Assembly: GCF_000247695.1 (NCBI RefSeq)
Contig: NW_004624784.1
Coordinates: 14,523,457-14,587,456, forward strand
Direction: 5' to 3'
Source of the DNA: Heterocephalus glaber
Taxonomy: Eukaryota > Chordata > Mammalia > Rodentia > Bathyergidae
DNA: 64,000 bases
The notes beneath the pieces were generated by a model that saw only the letters and a program-made list of their open reading frames with translations, had not been told where the DNA came from and searched no databases. Positions 50,851 through 63,180 of this stretch are shown here, piece by piece; positions within the stretch are counted from its first letter, which is position 1; each line of letters opens with the position of its first letter. Made by a program: the position numbers and the translations under genes.

Positions 50851-51315
50851 AAAAAAACAAAATGAAAAAGTTTATGCACATTTCCCAAATCTGGAGAATA
50901 TTTTTCTTCTAGTCTTACATCCTTCCCCTGCTTAGGAATACAGTTGCATGTCCCTGCCCTTGTCACCCAGGAGTCTGTTTGGAGACTTCTACAGATTGAT
51001 TAGTGTTTCCATTATGCTGATGTGTAATGACATAAAAAGGACAGAGTTTATAGAACACAGGCAGTGTATCATGACTCAGACCAGCATTTACTTTACAAAT
51101 GTGACTTTCAGGTACAGAATGAGGATGTAGTTTTGGATGGAGAAGTGGAATAAGATAAGTGCTATGTGTCACCCAATGTGATGATACAAGCTAAATCAGC
51201 GCTAGCACAACCCAGAATGACAATAACATTATGCTCAACAATCCAATTCTATGTCTAGCACATTTTTAAAAACAAGCCAAAAAATAAAAAATAAAAAAAA
51301 AATAAAAACAAGCCA
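50851..51315. other. Intergenic, unassigned
   Basis: Single-copy, AT-rich sequence without exon or recognised repeat. Confidence 0.35.
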
Positions 51316-52100
51316 AATGAAGCTGGGTGTGGTGGCACGTCACAGGTGGGCCTGTGTGATCCCAGCACTCAAGAGGCTGATGCAGGAAAACTGCTGTGAG
51401 TTCAAGGCAGCCTGAACTACACACAGGGAGACCCTGTCTCAAGAAAACAAAAACCAAAAACCCAACCCAAATGAAAATTGTGAGAAAAAGATCAATCTGT
51501 GTTTCTTTCTTCATTAATTTCACTTTAGAAGTGACAGCAAAGTAGATTATTTCAGCAGAACTCTCTGTTCCTTTGAATAAAACTTAATGTCCCCTCCTCC
51601 CCCACGGTGGTTGAAATCAAGGCCTTGCAAATGCTAGGCAAGTGCTTCACTGAGTTACACTTCCAGCTCTTAAAAAAAAATTTTTTTTTTTTGGAGCCAA
51701 GCATGGTGGTGCATACCTGTAATCCCAGCTACTTAGGAGGCTGAGGTAGAAAAGTCAGAAATTTGAGGCCAGCCAAGGCAACTCAGTGAGACCCTGTCTT
51801 TAAAAAGGGTTGAGGAAGGGCCAGGGATTTAGCTCAGTGGTTTGGCCACTTGCCAAGCGAGCAAAAGGACCCGAGTTTGATCTCTGGTACCAGAAAAAAA
51901 AAAAGGGTTGGGGAGACCCGGTGTGGTGGTGCATGCCTGTGATCCCAGCACTCGGGAGGCTGAGGCAGGAGGATCACTGTGAGTTCAGGGCCAGCCTGAA
52001 CTACAAAGGCAGAGACCCTGCCTCAAAAAAAAAAAAAATGGGTTGGGATGTAATAGCTCAGTGGTAGAGAACCCTGGGTTCAATCCCCAGTAAAAAACAA
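51316..52100. repeat. SINE cluster
   Basis: B1-like (+) 51318-51445; ID-like (-) 51600-51670; B1-like (+) 51695-51800; young ID-like (+) 51818-51902 between copies of AAAAGGGTTG (51803-51812 and 51901-51910); B1-like (+) 51915-52035; ID-like (+) 52040-52095. Confidence 0.75.
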
Positions 52101-52737
52101 TAACAACCATCTGAAAAGGCTGGCTGCAGCAGAAACAAAGTACACAGTATATAATTCCATGGTATGCAGACCATACTGAAGATAATACAAATCAGAAACC
52201 TTGAGCCACGACAGAGAGATGAAGTGTATACCTAAACAACACATGCATATCCTCACAGGTAAAAATCTTAGCTGTACTTCATTAAACTTAGGCTTTGACT
52301 ATGAAGAATACCCTGGTGCACTTGAGGTAGGATAGAAAAGTAAAGATAGGTAGAAAGGAGACAAGGAAAATTATAATTTAAAAACTGTGTGTTTAAGAAG
52401 ACAGAAACTACCTGCCAGAACCAAAGTTACTCAAAGTTCTCCATATCTGTATTTCACAACTTTATTCCCCTGGCTTGTTTATGCTGTTTTGGCTTTTTTT
52501 TTTTTTCCCCCAAAATTCCTTAAAGACAAGTCCATAAAATAGATCAACTGAAAAGGTAAAGGGCAGAAACCTGATCCTAAGATATAAAAACAGATTCACC
52601 TAGAGATGGAGACAGGTGGGAAAGAGGGAAGAGGAAGGGAAGAGTACAAAGAATTAAGATGTTATGCACATGTACCAACTTCCCATGAGTGTAATCACTA
52701 TGTACTGTAAATGTGTACTAATACAAAACGAGAAAGA
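52101..52737. other. Intergenic, unassigned, AT-rich
   Basis: No exon or recognised repeat family up to the assembly gap. Confidence 0.35.
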
Positions 52738-52837
52738 NNNNNNNNNNNNNNNNNNNNNNNNNNNNNNNNNNNNNNNNNNNNNNNNNNNNNNNNNNNNNNN
52801 NNNNNNNNNNNNNNNNNNNNNNNNNNNNNNNNNNNNN
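52738..52837. other. Assembly gap of exactly 100 N
   Basis: 100 unknown bases, the usual placeholder for a gap of unknown size. Any ORF through it is an artefact. Confidence 0.99.
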
Positions 52838-52894
<57 letters not shown>

Positions 52895-52903
52895 GCGTGC
52901 GCT
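52838..52903 (+). repeat. (AG)n microsatellite then GCGTGC alternating tract
   Basis: About 26 uninterrupted AG units, 52838-52889, followed by GCGCGTGCGTGCGC. The tract starts at the gap edge, so its true length is unknown. Confidence 0.95.
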
Positions 52904-53024
52904 TCCCCCAAGGAAGTTTGCCCCTTCTGCTATGTAAGGGCAGCAGCAGAGCTAGGTTAAAAAAAAAGAAAAGAAAAGAAAAAGAGGGCCTATAGCTAAG
53001 GTGGTGGCACCAAGGATGGAAAGT

Positions 53025-53172
53025 TTTATTTATTTTTAGACAGGTTCTTGCTCTGTACTTTAGGCTGGCTTTGAACTCACTGTAGCCCAGGCTGGTCTCA
53101 AACTGCAGTGATCCTCCCGGTTCAGCCTCCCAAGTACTGGGGTTACAGGCATGCATCATCACACCTGCCGGG
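53025..53172 (-). repeat. B1-like SINE
   Basis: AGACAGGTTCTTGCTCTGTA to CAGGCATGCATCATCACACC on the minus strand. Confidence 0.75.
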
Positions 53173-53989
53173 ATGGAAAATTTTGACAAGAGCTTTGCCT
53201 AGATTTTTCTTCAGTAGATTCTTTTTCTAGCTAGGAACTGATGAAAAGCCGTTCTACAGCTAAGAAATGATAATGCTGACTCCACAGTTAGTCTTACATA
53301 GAGGTGATTGTCTGCAAACCAGGATGGCTGAATGTTCCTCTGGTTTAGAGATATTTTCCCCTTCAGCATAAGTATTTGATAAACTCCTTATCAGTCAGGA
53401 CTGTTGTGGAATAGCCGGGAGGGAGGTCTCAGGAGGAACTGAGTAGGTGTTGACATACCTAGGCTTGCATCTCACAGAGCCTTGGCTCAGAATTAACTAG
53501 AGTAGGGCACTTCCTTCTTTGGAAAGGAAGTTACTATTTTCATAGTTCTTCCAACAGAAGTTTTAGAGAAGTGGAAGAGACAGGGAACCGCATTTCTGCT
53601 TCTTGGGCAGAGGGTGAACCCCTGTGATCTCCTTGCAGCAGTCTCACGTCTCACGTGCAAAGCGCTGAGAATTTTAAGTACATATTCAGTTCCCAGAAAA
53701 GGAACCACTTTTCAGAAGAAGTGTTGCATTGTTTCGCATTCAGGTCCTCAGTGGGTCGCGTCTTAATGAAGAGTTTAAAATACCAGGGGTTAGAGAAACG
53801 ACTTTCCCTTTTCTCCCACCATTTCTCCATAGTATGAAGTAAATAACTCTAAACTCAATTTCCACATAGGTCAGGTGTAAAGGAAAGACTTGGTATTAAC
53901 CTTTTCACTGCAAGACCCATCCCTGGAGTAACAACCTCCAGCCCAGAAGAAACATGGAGGTCCAGGCTTCTGTCTAGTGCGCAGGCTCC

Positions 53990-53990
<1 letters not shown>
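53173..53990. other. Upstream region of CBL, single-copy
   Basis: No repeat or exon recognised. The CpG island starts at its right end. Confidence 0.35.
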
Positions 53991-54900
<910 letters not shown>

Positions 54901-56305
54901 GGAAGCCACCGGGGCGGAAGTGCGGTAGGGGTGAGGAGTTTGGGGCTCTGCAGGGTGCAGGGATGTGGGTCACGGAATTGGCCCCGGAGACAGGAGGGAC
55001 AGAGTGAGGAAGTGTGTACTTTACCGGTTAGGGCGCCTTTCTGGATGAGCAGAGATGTCTCTATGGAATGAGGTTTATGGGCTCTGATGGAGGAATGTGA
55101 TGTCAGGACAACTCCTCAGTCTAACTGTGCCCTGTGTGAGCATATAGGTTTTTCATTTTAAGATGCAGCACCAAGATAAGAGAGAGGTTTAAATGGGGCA
55201 AGGAAGGAACTTTATGCCCCATCTGGCTCTGGCTCAAGTTTTTTGTTATCCTGTATGTGATATAACTGTATGTGATCATCCATTGCTGGTACTGAGATAT
55301 GCACTGATTAAACCACAAAGTTTTGGTTAGAACCATTATCTGCTGATAGGTGGGTTGACTAAGCATGCTAAGTAAGTAGCACATTCTCACTTCTTCCTAT
55401 CCTCCCTATGCTCACCACTCGAGCTTTTAGCTGGGCCCTACTTATTTAGACCAGCTCCCTATTATTAAAGGACCTGACTTGGACTTATTCACTGAGCCTC
55501 TTTCATCGCCCCCCTTTGCTTAGCAAGTGCGGAAAAAAGTAACTGCTTTATAAGTTTGTCACTTGGTAGAGTTTTACTTCTTTATAGTGTGTCTGTATAA
55601 TGAAACACAGCAGTTAGTCCCATGTACTTAAGAGTGTATAGGAAGTTAGTAATTTTCTTCATATTTTATTGACATTTATTCTGTTTAATAGTTTTGGCTA
55701 AATTCTTACTGCAGATTGCAAAGTAATGCGGAGGATCTGGCCTGTAAGAGAGTGGTGGTGTTTCCTCCAGGGTAAACTGGTTTTCTTTGGTTCCTTTCTG
55801 GGCCTAGGTTCCTCTTCTGTAAAGTTCTTCATGGATTGTTTTGGACTAGAAACAGCTAATAAAATGATTATGAAGCACTTGGCAAATATAAATGTGCTGT
55901 ATAAATGCTTAACAAGACCTGTGTGAGAATTAACACTCTGGTAGTGCATACCAGTGATTTCAGAGCCACTTTTTCAGGGCTCATTTTTTTCTCCTGTTAA
56001 ATAATTGGTACTGCAGGAAGCCCTGGGTTCCATCTTCACCATCCTCCTCCATTGATATTGTAATTAATAACAGGTGTTGATTATATTAGTGTGTAGTACT
56101 AGTGTTATAGCGATTGTATATAGTGTACACTAGGTTTATGTACACTATAGGTTGTGTATGTTGAGTACTGTAGTATTAGTGTAGGTTGATTGTATTAGTG
56201 GTATAGTACTGGTATTATTATTGGAAATTATAATAAATCCATTACAGAAAGTTAGGCATGTAAGGGAAACTTTAAATGTGGCAATAGCTTTTAAAAAATA
56301 CTGAA
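54901..56305 (+). other. CBL intron 1, proximal part
   Basis: Single-copy up to about 56080. 56086-56222 is an imperfect tandem stretch built from TATTAGTGTAGTA-like units. Confidence 0.45.
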
Positions 56306-56309
56306 GCTA

Positions 56310-56465
56310 CTCAGCCAGGCATGGTAGCACAGGCCTGTAATTCCAGCACTTGGGAGGCTGAGGCAGGAGGATCAGTGAGAGAGTTCTAGGTCAGCCTGTG
56401 CTACAAAATGAGTGCAAGGCCAGCCCAAACTACATATTTAGATTCTGTCTCAAAAAACAAAACAA
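56310..56465 (+). repeat. B1-like SINE, duplicated-core form
   Basis: CCAGGCATGGTAGCACAGGCC through AGATTCTGTCTCAAAAAAC. Confidence 0.8.
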
Positions 56466-56651
56466 AAAATATTGAATGTATTAAAAACCTGAAGTTTGTT
56501 GGTTTATATCTTAGGGATTTACTGTTAAGGACTACAGAGTTTACTGTGGCACAGAAAAAAATGTACATTTCTAATTATTTCTCATATAGGATGTGTGGGT
56601 ATGTCAAAATTGTACTGATAAATGACCCTCCTTAAAAAATAATTCTCTCTT

Positions 56652-56818
56652 GGGCCCGGGGATTTAGCTCAGTGCTGCTGCACAAGCACAAGATACCAAG
56701 TTTGATCCTTGGTACCAAAAAAAAAATTCTCTCTCTTTTTTTTGGGTACCAGGGATTGAACTCAGGACCTTGAGCTTACCAGGCAGGTGCTGTGCCATTG
56801 AGCTAAATCCCCAGCCCC
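56652..56818. repeat. Inverted pair of ID-like SINEs
   Basis: Plus-strand copy 56652-56726 and minus-strand copy 56736-56818, tail to tail with about 9 bases between the A and T runs. They could pair as a hairpin in the CBL pre-mRNA. Confidence 0.85.
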
Positions 56819-56984
56819 TTAAAAATAATTCTCTTAATTAAACTTTTATGCTTCTGTAAATAGAGAATAAATTATAAATAGCCCCTATTCTACACAGTTG
56901 TGCAAATAATGGTCTCTCTTATGCCTTACTCTTTTATCTTTTTAAAGTATGTGTATAAAGTATGTGTATAAAGTATGTGTATTG

Positions 56985-57160
56985 TGTTGGGTGTGGTGGG
57001 GGTAGGACATGCCTGTAAATCCCAGTATAAGGGGAGGCTGAGGCAGGAGGATTGCAAGTTCTGGTTTCACCGGGGAACTTAGATCCTGTCTCAAAATAAA
57101 ACATGAAATGGGCTGGGGTAGCCCAGTGGTAAAATGCCCCTGGGTTCAAGCTGCAGTAAC
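56985..57160 (+). repeat. B1-like and ID-like SINEs, with a 14-bp triplication before
   Basis: AAGTATGTGTATA occurs three times in a row at 56945-56980. B1-like (+) 56985-57095, then ID-like (+) 57108-57165. Confidence 0.7.
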
Positions 57161-57165
57161 CCAGA

Positions 57166-57620
57166 AAAAAACCAGCAAAAAACTGCATGTTGAGTTTTGA
57201 GTTCTTCTACAGAGTGCTTATTTGGGGGGAATACAAAGGACTCAAAGAGTTGAGTGGAAATGATTTAGCTAGTCTTGGTGGTTTAGAGGACAGTAGGCTT
57301 TTCCGAATGTTTCTATTCTAGCCCCAGGAGAAGGATGTATTCTTGTCTTACTTGTCTGGGAAGATGACCTCAGACCGTCTGTGCCCTGTATCACATGTTA
57401 CTAGTTGTGCTGAAACAAAGACTTGGTGCCTTCCGATGTGTCAGTCCTGTAGGTCCACACTGCTTTCCAGACTTTCTCAATACTTCTGTCACCTTGCCAC
57501 ATTGCACCATCTCTTTTACTCTTGGTGTTTTGAGCATAGAGGGTTCTCTTTTTTTACTTTGCAGTATTTTTATTGCCAAAGGTCTTTAATGGGTCATTGT
57601 ACCTTCTTGACTTCATATAG
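57166..57620. other. CBL intron 1, unassigned
   Basis: No repeat or exon recognised. Confidence 0.35.
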
Positions 57621-57621
57621 C

Positions 57622-57681
57622 ATTTTTTTTTTGTACCAGGGATTGAACTTGGGACCTTGCGCTGAGCTAAATTCCTGGCCC
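57622..57681 (-). repeat. ID-like SINE with internal deletion
   Basis: GTACCAGGGATTGAACTTGG joins directly to GCTGAGCTAAATTCCTGGCC; about 20-25 bases of the middle are missing. Flanked by CATATAG and CATATGG. Confidence 0.75.
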
Positions 57682-57764
57682 ATATGGTATTAAGTACCAG
57701 TAGTAAAGAAGTTACTGTCATATCCACAGATTTCCTGTAGGTTTATTGAATTCAATCTTTTTTG

Positions 57765-57910
57765 TTTGTTTGTTTTGAGTTAGGGTCTCACTATGTAGTT
57801 CAGGCTAGCCTTGAGCTCACCATGTAGCCCAGGCTGGCTTTGAACTTGTGATCCTTCTGCCTCAGCCTCAGAGCTGGGATTACAGGCTTATGTCACCACA
57901 CCCGGCAAAT
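57765..57910 (-). repeat. B1-like SINE
   Basis: Minus-strand copy with both core segments, CAGGCTAGCCTTGAGCTCAC and CAGGCTGGCTTTGAACTTG. Confidence 0.8.
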
Positions 57911-58410
57911 TCAGTCTCAAATCTTGTGTTTTGTTGTTGTCATTGAAGCTGTCATTCCAGCCTACTATTAATCAGTTTATTGAGTGAGCACTGGGAACTG
58001 TCGGTCTCCTCCTTTCCTCCTCCTTTCGCCCAGTCCTGGATGTATGCGAATAGAGAAGTTAGCTGAAGTTATGCGTTCTGGTCAGCATGAGCCCAGTTTA
58101 CTAATTTATCCTTTCGTTATTGAATTTAAAATCACAGGTGGAAAAATGCTTATGTTAGAGCACTTAATAAACAAAAGGGTAGGCATGGTCAGTATCTAGG
58201 TTTTTTGTTTTTAGTTTATTTTGCTTCCTCAGGATATTGTAATAAATACTTGTGTAAATACTTCTATGTAAAGGAAATGGCTAGTACATGAATAGAAACC
58301 GGGCAGGGAAGAGGAATGGGGAGTAGAGAGAAAATAATAAATGACCTTAAATGTATATGTAAAACACTAAGATATTTAATCTAGTGAGAAATATAAAATT
58401 CAATTTTATA
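57911..58410. other. CBL intron 1, unassigned
   Basis: AT-rich, no exon or recognised repeat. Confidence 0.35.
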
Positions 58411-58535
58411 GCAGGGTTGGCAAGCTTTTTCTTTATAGGGAGAGATATAGTAAGTATTTTAGCCTTTGTTGGCTACATGCTTAATCCTGTGTGCTCTTTA
58501 GTTATTGTTACAACTCTTTAAAAATGTAAAAGCCA
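58411..58535 (+). mobile_element. Old DNA transposon fragment (hAT/MER type)
   Basis: Starts CAGGGTTGGCAAGCTTTTTC, then ATAGTAAGTATTTTAGCC. From memory this is the left end of a widespread mammalian MER-type DNA transposon (GTTGGCAAACTTTTTCTGTA...). Truncated on the right. Confidence 0.55.
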
Positions 58536-58900
58536 GCCACTTGAGCCCAGTGCTCAGGAGGCTGAGGCAGGAGGATCACTCTGAGTTCGAGGCCAGCCCA
58601 GGCTATATAGTGAGTGCAAGGGCAGTCTGGACTACATAGCAAGATCCTGTCTCAAAAAACCAAGAAAACAGGGCCGGGGATTTAGCTCAGTGGTTTCGCT
58701 CCCTGCTGCGCTGCTGCATGCAAGGACCTGAGTTCAATCCCCGGTACCAAAAAGAAAAAAACACAAAACAAAAGAAGAAAACAAACCAAAATATGCAAAA
58801 GCCACTCTTGGGGCTGGGGATGAAGCTCAGAGGTGCTGCGCCTGCCTGGCAGGTGCAAGGTCCTGAGTTCGATCCCTGATACTGCAAAAAAAAAAAAGCC
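58536..58900 (+). repeat. Three SINEs in a row, same orientation
   Basis: B1-like 58536-58668, young ID-like 58671-58760, ID-like 58810-58898 with the variant end CCTGATACTGC. Confidence 0.85.
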
Positions 58901-59014
58901 AAACTTGGCTTGCAGATGCACTGGGAGGAGAAAGGCTGCAGGTTATGATGTGCCTACCCCCGGGACAGAGTGTTCTGCTGGAAGTATTGTAGGTCTGTAC
59001 TCTGTTCTTATTTT

Positions 59015-59191
59015 ATCTTGGTGCTGAGGAAGGAAGGAACCCAGGGCTTCACAAATGCTAGGCAGGTGCTCTACCCGGAGCTGCAACCTCAGCCCTGTGT
59101 CCTCATTTTTTAAAATTTATTTTATTTTTTAATTTTATTATTATTTTTTTCCTATGTCCTCATTTTAAATTATCATTAAAACATTAAAGTA

Positions 59192-59228
<37 letters not shown>

Positions 59229-60400
59229 TTTTTTAGTGCTGTCACACTGAGCTATTACCCCCTCCCCCCTTTTCCCAGTATCGGGGATTGAACTCAGGAC
59301 CTTGTGCTTTCGAGACAGGTATGGCACCACTGAGCTAAATCCCTAGCCCCCCCAGACCTTTTTAATTTTTTTTATTTTGAGACAGGGTCTCTTAAGTTAC
59401 CTAGGCTAGGCTTGAACTTGTGATCCTTTTTTTTTGGTACCAGGGATCAAACTCGGGACTTTGCACGTTGAGGGGCAGGCAGCAGCACCACTGAGCTAAA
59501 TCCCAGGCCAGAGTTTGTAATCCTTTTGGCTCAGCTTCCCAGAGTGCTGGCATTATAGGTGTGTACAGTCACTCCTGATTTTTTTGTTGTTGTTGGTTTT
59601 TTGAGACAGAGTCTCACTATGTAGTTCATGCTGGCTTTGAACTCACTATGTAGTCCAGGGTGGCTTTGAACTCTCAGCGATCCTCTTGCCTCACTGATTT
59701 GTTTTTGTTTTTTTTTGGTACTGGGGATTGAACTCCAGCCCTTGCGCTTTCGAGGCAGGCGGCGGAACCACTGAGCTAAATCCTCGGCCCTAAAAAATGT
59801 TTTCAAAAGATGATTATTTCCAGGGCCAGGGATTTAGCCCAGTGGTTCTGTCACTTGCTTTGCCAGTCCAAGGTGCTAAGCGTGATCCTCAGTACAAAAA
59901 AAAAGATGATTATTTCTTTCTACTTCATCTTTCCTTGCTTGCTATACCTGCTTCCTGTCCCCTAAAGAACGTTGGGTAAATTCCTATACTGTATTTTGGA
60001 AATAAAGTGTATTCAGCTGAATGAATAGTAATGATAATTATTATTATTTTGAGTTTTTTTGTTTTTTGAGACAGGGTCTTGCTTTGGGGATCCTCCTCCT
60101 GAGCCTCCCAATTGCTGGGATTATAGATGTGTGCACTACCAGCCTGGGCTGGACTTTTTTTTTTTTGGTGCTGGGGCTCGAACTTGGGCCCTTGCACTTG
60201 CGAGTCGAACTTGGGCCCTTACACTTGTGAGGCAGGCGTGGAGTGGTGGAGTTGGCACCACTGAGTTAAATCCCCGGCCCTGGGCTGATATTTTTGTTTG
60301 TTTGTTTGTTTGTTTGTTTTTTTGGTACCAGGGATCGAACTTGGGTCCTTGCACTTTTCGAGGCAGGCAGCAGAACCACTGAGCTAAATCCCTGGCCCTG
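59015..60400. repeat. Dense SINE block in CBL intron 1
   Basis: ID-like (-) 59020-59095; (TG)n 59194-59226; young ID-like (-) 59277-59350; B1-like (-) 59370-59580 split by a young ID-like (-) 59427-59509; B1-like (-) 59592-59699; young ID-like (-) 59700-59790; young ID-like (+) 59823-59904 between exact 16-base repeats AAAAGATGATTATTTC (59805-59820, 59901-59916); B1-like (-) 60058-60150; young ID-like (-) 60155-60280 with an internal duplication; young ID-like (-) 60293-60398 with a (TTTG)n tail. Confidence 0.8.
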
Positions 60401-60780
60401 AAATTTTTGAGTCAAGATGTAACACTGGATTTCTTGCTGTCTCCATTCTTCCCTCTACCTGCCTTCCTGTGTATGTGTGCTTGCCCAGCCCCAAGCAGGG
60501 TGCTGGGTGCACATTCTTACATTCCAGGAGATTGTATGGGTGATGGATAAACAAAAAAAAGAGAAACAAAAAGATAAGTGATAGGTGAGTGATAAGGGCC
60601 TAGAGAAATAGGTCCAGGTAGTTTGGGATCTATAAACCTCTGAAGCTTATAAGCTCCCTAGGGCAGCAGCTGCTTATCTCTGACATCCCTTTTAGGAGCT
60701 TACACAATAGTAGCACTTTGCAAGTACTAATAATTTTGTCCCCCAAGTATTTAACTGAAAGGAGAAGTAGAAATTTATTT
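60401..60780. other. CBL intron 1, unassigned
   Basis: No repeat or exon recognised. Confidence 0.35.
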
Positions 60781-60794
60781 TAATCACATTACAT

Positions 60795-60833
<39 letters not shown>

Positions 60834-61075
60834 TTTGAGACAGGGTCTCACTGTCTAGTTCAGGTTGGCCTTGAACTTACAGCAATCCTCCTGCCTCAGC
60901 CTCCTGAGTGATGGAATTCCAGGCATGTATTACGATGCCCGGCTACATTTATTTATTTCTCGCAAAAGCCTTTTATTGGTATCCTTGTTTTATAGATGAA
61001 AACACTTAGGCGAAGTGCGATTAAATAATTTAGTTAACAGTGGAGCCTGAATCCCGAATTGGCCCCCTCCCGAAG
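60781..61075 (-). repeat. (ATTT)n, B1-like SINE and MIR
   Basis: (ATTT)11 at 60792-60836 leads into a B1-like copy (-) 60836-60945; MIR (-) at about 60955-61075, with GTTTTATAGATGAAAACACT. Confidence 0.75.
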
Positions 61076-61223
61076 TTTAGAAACGTCTTCCCTACAGTTT
61101 GTTCTTTGTAAAGTTGCACCCACAAAAACCAGTTTTGGTCTTCTGCTACCAGAAGGGACGCTTGAGTCAACCTCATACTACATATGCAATGCTGGTCCCA
61201 TTAGATTACAATGGAGTCCAGCA

Positions 61224-61276
61224 TTTTTTTTTTTTTTTTGTACCGGGGATCTATCTTGGGACCTTGCACTTGTGAG
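61224..61276 (-). repeat. 5'-truncated ID-like SINE with perfect 17-bp target duplication
   Basis: Only the 3' half of the SINE remains, yet TGGAGTCCAGCATTTTT flanks it at 61212-61228 and 61278-61294. Truncation therefore happened during insertion. Confidence 0.9.
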
Positions 61277-61424
61277 GTGGAGTCCAGCATTTTTAACACT
61301 GGTGGATGTCATAAGGCAGCAACGAATCACCCCGTGTATGTGGTATAAACATACCTACTGTGCAAAGTACACACCTATAGTTACTACAGGACACAAGACT
61401 TGATAATAAATGACTATATTAGCC

Positions 61425-62445
61425 TGGTGTTGTGATACTCTGGGGGGCTGAGGGAGGAGATTGGAGGGCTTGAGCCCAGTCTGGGCATTTTATTTTATTT
61501 TATTTTATTTTATTTTATTTTATTTTATTTTATTTTTAAATTATGACACAGGGTTTCACTATGTAGTCTGGGTTAACCTCAAGCTCGGAGCAGTCCTGCT
61601 GCCTCATACTCCTGAGTGCTGGGCTTACAGGCATGCTCCACCACACTAGGCCATTTTTTTTTGAGACAGGGTCTCACTATGTATTTCAGACTGGCCTTGA
61701 ATTCACTATGTAGTCCAGGCTTGCCTTGAACTAACAAGTATCCTTCTGCCTCAGCCTCCTGAGTGCTGGGAGTACAGGTGGGCACCACCATGCCTGACCC
61801 AGCCTGGGCAGTTTGCAACTTAGTGAGATGTGTCTCAAAAAAAAAGGTGGGAATGTAGCTCACTGCAAAGTTCTGGGGTTCAACCCCTAGTACTGAACAA
61901 CAACAAAAAGTTACTATGTACAGTATTTTTTTAATCATTATTTTAGAGTGTATGCCTTCTACTTAGAAAAGTTAACTATAAAACACTGTGTCTTAGAGAC
62001 AGGGTCTTCCTCTGTATAATTCAGGCTAGCCTTGATCTTACTATGTAGCCTGGGCTGGCCTGGAACTCACAGTGATCCTCCTGTCTCAGTCTTCTGAGTT
62101 CTAGGATTAGAGGCATGCGACATTGCCCAGCAACACTGTGTCTTATCACATCAGCAGCGGCTTTGTACATCTTGTGCTTATCATGGCTCTTTGTTTTGTT
62201 TTTTCGGTCCTGGCACTTGATCATAGCAAGAGGCCATGCCAACTGATTTACCTATAGCATGTCATTAAGTTCTGTGTAAGTGCACTGTGATGTTCACACA
62301 ATGAAAATACCACTTAAAGATGTGTTTCCCAGGCCATGTGGTGGCACACACCTGTAATCCCGGCACTCTGGGAGACTGAGACAGGAGGATCACAAGTTTG
62401 AGCCCAGCTTGGGCAATTTAGTGAGTTAGTGAGATTGTCTCAAAA
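61425..62445. repeat. SINE cluster with (TTTTA)n
   Basis: B1-like start (+) 61425-61485 and (TTTTA)10 at 61487-61537; B1-like (-) 61540-61652; B1-like (-) 61660-61800; ID-like (+) 61850-61895; B1-like (-) 61995-62132; B1-like (+) 62335-62450. Confidence 0.7.
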
Positions 62446-62454
62446 TAAAAAATA

Positions 62455-62830
62455 ATAGAAGGGTTGGAATGTAGCCCAGTGCCACAAACCTTGGATTCAA
62501 TCCCCAGTATTATACACATAGAAAGTTATTTTATTTTATTTTTTTGTGGTATTAGGGATTGAACCCAAGGCCTTTTATTATGCTAGGCAAGTGTGCTACT
62601 ACTGAACTACATCCTCAGCCCTTTTTAAAAATCTTTTTTTTTTTTTTTTGGTACCGGGGATCGAACTTGGGTCCTTGCGGTTTTGAGGCAGGTGGTGGAA
62701 CCACTGAGCTAAATCCCCGGCTAAAAAAATCTTTTTTTCAAGACAGAATCTTGCCCCACATTGCTCAGGCTGACCTCCAAAGTTGAGATTCTCCCGAGTA
62801 GCTGAGATTTCAGGCATGTGCCACCATGCC
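62455..62830. repeat. ID-like and B1-like SINEs
   Basis: ID-like (+) 62460-62520; ID-like (-) 62545-62622; young ID-like (-) 62635-62720; B1-like (-) 62728-62835. Confidence 0.75.
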
Positions 62831-62835
62831 CAGCT

Positions 62836-63180
62836 GCACTTACTAATTTCATTTTACTGACATAAACTGTCGGTCCCCCCTCCCAGCTCTTTAGGACCAA
62901 GCCATGTCTTAACATAATCCCTTATTTTCTGCCTCATTTGGGGATCCAGTTGACAAAGAAAACTTTTTTTGAGTGACTGAGTTAAAATAACATTTACTAA
63001 AAGTGGTATTATCTTGTAAAGATAGTATATAACTATTATAAAACATGGGTGTATTGTTTTTATGTCTATTAAGAACTCCCACAAAGAATATAAAATTCTT
63101 TATAGTCTCTTATTGTGTGCAAAATATGAGTCAGTTGAGAATTTCATGTCATTAGTGACAAATTTTGAAAGATAGAGTAG
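62836..63180. other. CBL intron 1, AT-rich, unassigned
   Basis: No exon or recognised repeat. Confidence 0.35.

Noticed and set aside
52654..53189. ORFs with RERERER or LSLSLSL runs across 52738-52837
   Set aside because: They run through the 100-N gap and the GA microsatellite; no real coding sequence.
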